Of a DNA stretch of 64,000 nucleotides, positions 60,459 through 64,000 are shown piece by piece. The position numbers and the translations under genes were made by a program. The notes beneath the pieces are model-generated. The model was given only the letters and a program-made list of their open reading frames with translations, ran no database searches and was not told the origin of the DNA. The stretch comes from Buxus sempervirens. Taxonomy: Eukaryota > Streptophyta > Magnoliopsida > Buxales > Buxaceae. The DNA is taken from positions 12,628,205-12,692,204 of the forward strand of contig OX387184.1 of NCBI GenBank assembly GCA_947561395.2, in the 5' to 3' direction. Position 1 is the first letter of the stretch; each line of letters opens with the position of its first letter.

Positions 60459-61554
60459 TGATGTAGGGCGTGTGGGACCCAAGTTTAGATTAGTTAGTTA
60501 TTTAGTAAAAGCAGAATTCCTATTTTCTTGTATTAGGTATTTGAGTTATGTTAGGAATCTTTAAGAGGTTTTAGAGTTAGATTTTAACTTTAAGTTGTTT
60601 ACTATGAGTAGGAGTCCTAAGTTTAGTAGGTTTCTATTTTATTTTTGAGGTCTTCAATTTGAAAGCAACAAGTTTCACTTGTCTCTCTTCACGAACCTCC
60701 ATCATCTCAAAAAATCTCTCAACTTTTGAAACCCAATCGAGAAATTCCTCGATATTCATATTCCCACTAAAAGAAGGAATATCTGCCTTGATGCGGTATT
60801 CTTCGAACCTTCTATTGCGAACTTCACGATCTCCCTGATCACGAACTATCTCCTCCTCTTCTAGGTCCAAATCATCATTGCCAAATAGTGCCTGATGATG
60901 CCCGTGAACATTGCGTTCATGGGGTCGTTGGTAGGGTCTTTTGGCTTCAACGCTTAGGGGTCATCGGGCAAGTCCCGCGGTTCCGCGCCCAACAGCGTTT
61001 TGATAAGGGTTGGCATTAATTGCTATATCAGCGATCATCTGACGAATCTCTGCCATCTGTTGCCGTTGTTCTCCAATGGCCTCCCAAATCGCTTCTTGCC
61101 CACGAACAACGTCGATGGGATTGTTACCGTCACCCTCGTTGTTGGCCATCTCGTCAGGCAAGTCCTGACTCTGATACCAATTGACGCAGTGAAAGTTACG
61201 AAAACAAGGATTAATCTCCGTTAATCCTATAAAACTGGAATCCACCAGCAAATAACCTTTAATCCACAAGGAAAATGAGAGAGAAACTTTGTAGTTCTTT
61301 TTAAAAAAATAATGTCTAAAATTCGTGTACAACCTTTACCCCTTATTTATAAACATTTGAAGACCCCAAAATAAAATAGAAACCTACTAAACTTAGGACT
61401 CCTACTTATAGTAAACAACTTAAAGTTAAAATCTAACTCTAAAACCTCTTAAAGACTCCTAACATAACTCAAATACCTAATGCAAGAAAATAGGAATTCT
61501 ACTTTTACTAAATAACTAACTAATCTAAACTTGGGTCCCACACGCCCTACATCA
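60459..61554 (-). mobile_element. LTR retrotransposon fragment with inverted LTR ends (5-bp TSD)
   Basis: TSD GATTT at 60454-60458 and 61555-61559. Right side, minus strand: full LTR 61182-61554 (TGATGTAGGGCG...GCGTCA; TATA-like TATAAATAAGG near 61340-61350). Then primer site TGGTATCAGAG (61179-61169), and a gag frame from ATG 61149 to about 60658, with one TGA stop after GRGTAGLAR. The frame includes [20 protein letters not shown], as in Ty3/gypsy gag. Left side, plus strand: 60459-60657 repeats the first about 199 bp of the same LTR in inverted orientation, about 97% identical, joined to truncated gag at a shared CTTCAA. Thus both outer ends are the U3 end TGATGTAGG. Confidence 0.85.
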
Positions 61555-62059
61555 GATTTTGACAAATTGGGATGGACGAATAGGGACCGCTAGTCAAGAT
61601 AAAGCATTTTGTTATCATTATACTTTCAACTGGCTTGATCGTTGAAAATAATTTTCATTCCTCAAAATAATTATGATACTGTTTTTCTCCGAGAAATGGA
61701 AAAACTTGAGTCTAAACAAGCTAACACACCAACCGAGTTGAATCGCATGTTCAATGAAGAATAAGTTTCCATCATCATTGTTTGGAGATTTCAAAGACTA
61801 GTTAGTACTATGATTTATCTTTCACTCACCCATCCATACATGACCTATTCAAAAAACTCATGCATTTACATAAGACACACACTTAAAGACATCATATAGA
61901 GTGCTGAAGTACATAAATGCTTCACTAGTTAAAGCCTTATAAATCATGAGCATTTTGGAATTGAGGGCTATAGGAATGCAGATTAAGCAGATGGTTAAGG
62001 AATGTGGTTGAGGATATCCCTTAGTAAGTTGGGTATCAGATTTCTAGATCCAAGGAGAC

Positions 62060-62154
62060 AATTTACTGTGACAAGAGGCCGCAATTTATTGCACATAATA
62101 TGGATTAGCATGATAGGACAAAGCATATTGAGGTGGACATAGATTATATAGACA
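62060..62154 (+). mobile_element. Ty1/copia RNase H fragment
   Basis: Reads HDRTKHIEVDIDYIDK (about 62108-62154), preceded by a degenerate QEAAIxIAHN phrase, the conserved C-terminal part of copia polyproteins. It is broken by stops and cut off at the 5S fragment. Confidence 0.6.
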
Positions 62155-62205
62155 AGAGTAGTACTAGGATGGGTGACCTCCTGGGAAGTCCTCGTGTTGC
62201 ACCCC
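62155..62205 (+). rRNA. 5S rRNA 3' fragment (about nt 69-119), joined to an L1 LINE
   Basis: AGAGTAGTACTAGGATGGGT...GAAGTCCTCGTGTTGCACCCC matches the 3' portion of plant 5S rRNA to its end, including box C of the internal promoter but not box A. It is not a functional 5S gene. Immediately downstream is the 5' leader of the L1-like ORF1, suggesting a template-switch chimera. Confidence 0.85.
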
Positions 62206-62244
62206 CATCAATTTTTGGGGGTTCGGCTTGTGGAGTTGCGCGAA

Positions 62245-64000
62245 ATGGAGTCCATGGCGACTCCTGTCGTGGAGGTATCTTGCGACTATCGACTGCAAAC
62301 AATCTTGTCTGGCAATTTACAATTGATATGTAGAGACCTTAAATCCGCAGGGTATTCGTCTCAAGATATTCATTCAGCTGTTCAGAAGTGCTTGAATCAT
62401 GTTGATGTTTCCCCTATAGTGGAAAGTCATCCGGAGCGCAAGGAGGATTTGAAAGCTATTCGGGAGGGGGCACAGGTATCTCAGGAGAATAGGGACAGCG
62501 GCTTTCCCTCTTATGCTGAAGTCATTCGCAGAAAAATTTCGAAGGGTGTGGGTGTTCGTCAACCATTGAAGTCGAGTAGCTCTTTGGCGGTGGCTAAAAA
62601 GTTGGTTCGGGTAGAGAGGAAATCTTTCTTATTTTGTAGAGCATCCGGGAACCACAGTGTCACTCTCCGCATAGTTGAGAAATCTGAGAAGTTTTCTTCC
62701 TGGGTACAGTTTAAGGGCAGAGATGTTTTCTGGTTTCTAGAAGTAGTTGAAAAGGCTCAGAATTTTTCTCGAATGGTTGGCAACTTGGGTTGGTTGAAGG
62801 TGGGGGACTTAATGTTCTCTGCGAAGATCCTGGTAAATAAGAGAGGCAGATTGATGATTATCTTTGTTTCGTTTAAGGCTGGTCGGGGCGCTTCAGTTAT
62901 CTTCCCTGTGGCTGATGAAGTTTCTAGGTGGAAGTATATTTTTGACACTTGGGGGAAATTGTCCTATATGATCAAAGGAAAATCTAAGCTGTCCGTGGGT
63001 AACCCAAGGGGAGGAGTTGAGGCTGTTGATATGGTGGACAGTCTTGGAGTGCATGGTATATCTTCTCAAGGGTATGGTTTGGAGAAGTCTAAGAGCCTTG
63101 ATAGTGCTGACCAAGTTTTCCATTCTGATTTCTTTAACATCTGTGCGGCTAATCTCATGAGATGCAAACTGATGAGAGAAGGGCGGAAGTGTGCAATTGA
63201 GATTAAAAAAGCCTACCAAGTTTCTGGGAGTTGTTGGAAGTTTCCGTTAAGTTGTAAAGCCGCAGCCCCTGTTGATTGGGAATCCTGTTTCACCGATTGC
63301 CTCCTGAAGAAGGGCATCCCCTCAAAGCCTTCTTTTCTCCCGCTAGGTCCTCAGGATGCATTGCTGTTTGCGGCTACTGCTGGAGCGGCAAGACAGCTGG
63401 TAGCAGCTAGTCTGTTAATTTTCAATGGAATATTGGTCTCTCTGGACTGGTGGTCTACGTGTGGAAGGTTATTTCCCGGTCCTATTAATGATGAGGGGTG
63501 GTGGATAAGGCTAATGGGGATCATCCCCCCCACCCCCCTCACCTATTCGCTCACCAAACTTTTTTGAGTATTGGTGAGGTCATGGGTGGCCTAAAAAAGA
63601 TGGGAGGATTAGATTTTGATGGGGCTATTAGAATGAAGGTAGGGGAATCGCTTGCTCGCAGAATTCCAAGATGTATGGTTATTTGGGATGGGAAGGAATG
63701 GTTTGAGATTTTTGTTGATTTGGTTATCGAAGATTCTGCCTGGTTGAAATCTACGAAGCTTCAGAAGGAAGATTGGTCTAAGGTTGAAGATGACTTTTAT
63801 GGCATGCCTATGAAGGCAAATTTTGCTCTTGGGCAAGGGCAGAATGGGGATTTTAATAGTATAGAGAAGACAAGTGGAGATGGCATGTGTTACGACTCGG
63901 GTGAAGGGGGCGGCAGTTTTCCAATTTCTCAGGCTACCAACAGCATTTTGAAGTGTAGTGGGCTTGCTAGTGGGGCCCAAGTAAGTGGGCTGGGGGAAGT
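62245..64000 (+). mobile_element. L1-type LINE, ORF1 (frameshifted), runs off the right edge
   Basis: ORF1 from ATG 62245 (MESMATPVVEVSCDYRLQTI) stays open to 63567, then a frameshift in the C-rich run at about 63522-63541 (ATCATCCCCCCCACCCCCCTC) ends it. The same protein clearly continues in another frame through SIGEVMGGLKKMGGLDFDGA to the window end. Features: IRLMGIPPHLFAHQTFLSIG across the shift is the DUF4283/plant L1 ORF1 motif (W-x-R-L-x-G-I-P-x-H-L). An upstream VTLRIVEKSEKFSSWVQFKG and LMIIFVSFKAGRGASVIFPV are typical of this gag-like RNA-binding protein. ORF2 (endonuclease/RT) should follow beyond the window. It is not autonomous unless the frame is restored by polymorphism or sequencing error. 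Confidence 0.75.

Overview
The window is nuclear DNA from a flowering plant. The evidence is spliced genes with GT-AG introns, plant-specific families (a phytocyanin, a classical arabinogalactan protein, isoamylase 3, and a DEAH helicase fused to an RBR ubiquitin ligase), and dense plant transposon families (hAT, Mutator/Pack-MULE, LTR, RTE and L1 LINEs). Gene density is low. Introns reach several kb and there is much nested insertion, as in a medium-to-large plant genome. I cannot name the species.

Layout. At 1-808 lie the last two exons of a small plastid-type protein gene; a complete 208-aa paralogue follows at 9238-10438. The 8.4 kb between them is mostly transposon: a 0.85-kb hAT element (1723-5743) split by a 3.17-kb LTR insertion (1745-4911), and a second hAT element (7164-8175), all with exact target-site duplications (TSDs). 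At 11050-12277 is a Pack-MULE with a 9-bp TSD carrying a broken R2R3-MYB DNA-binding domain. At 12834-13651 is a two-exon tail-anchored coiled-coil protein gene. It converges with a three-exon, 1747-codon DEAH helicase/RBR E3 gene on the minus strand (14311-27182; introns of 3.6 and 4.0 kb).

From 27.2 to 43 kb the sequence is repeat-rich. It holds two small genes, a uclacyanin-type phytocyanin (32534-33223, +) and a classical AGP (38581-39009, -), both GPI-anchored cell-surface proteins. Repeats here include several hAT elements, one of them inside an 82-bp tandem array, an 8-bp-TSD MITE family, and a TRIM-like LTR. From 43.8 to 53.8 kb lie the six C-terminal exons of a plastid isoamylase 3 gene (minus strand), with an RTE LINE relic in one intron. 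The rest is repeats: a second RTE relic (58.5-60.45 kb), an LTR retrotransposon fragment ending in the same LTR end on both sides (60459-61554), a Ty1/copia RNase H scrap, and a 5S rRNA 3' fragment fused to the start of an L1 LINE that runs off the right edge.

The genes are unrelated neighbours with no operon logic. The most unusual observations are: (1) five very short poly(A) insertions, each with a 12-18 bp TSD and a 6-7 nt head ending in ACC; (2) the two-headed LTR insertion; (3) the 5S-LINE junction; (4) the MYB-carrying Pack-MULE; (5) nested insertions whose history can be read exactly from TSDs.
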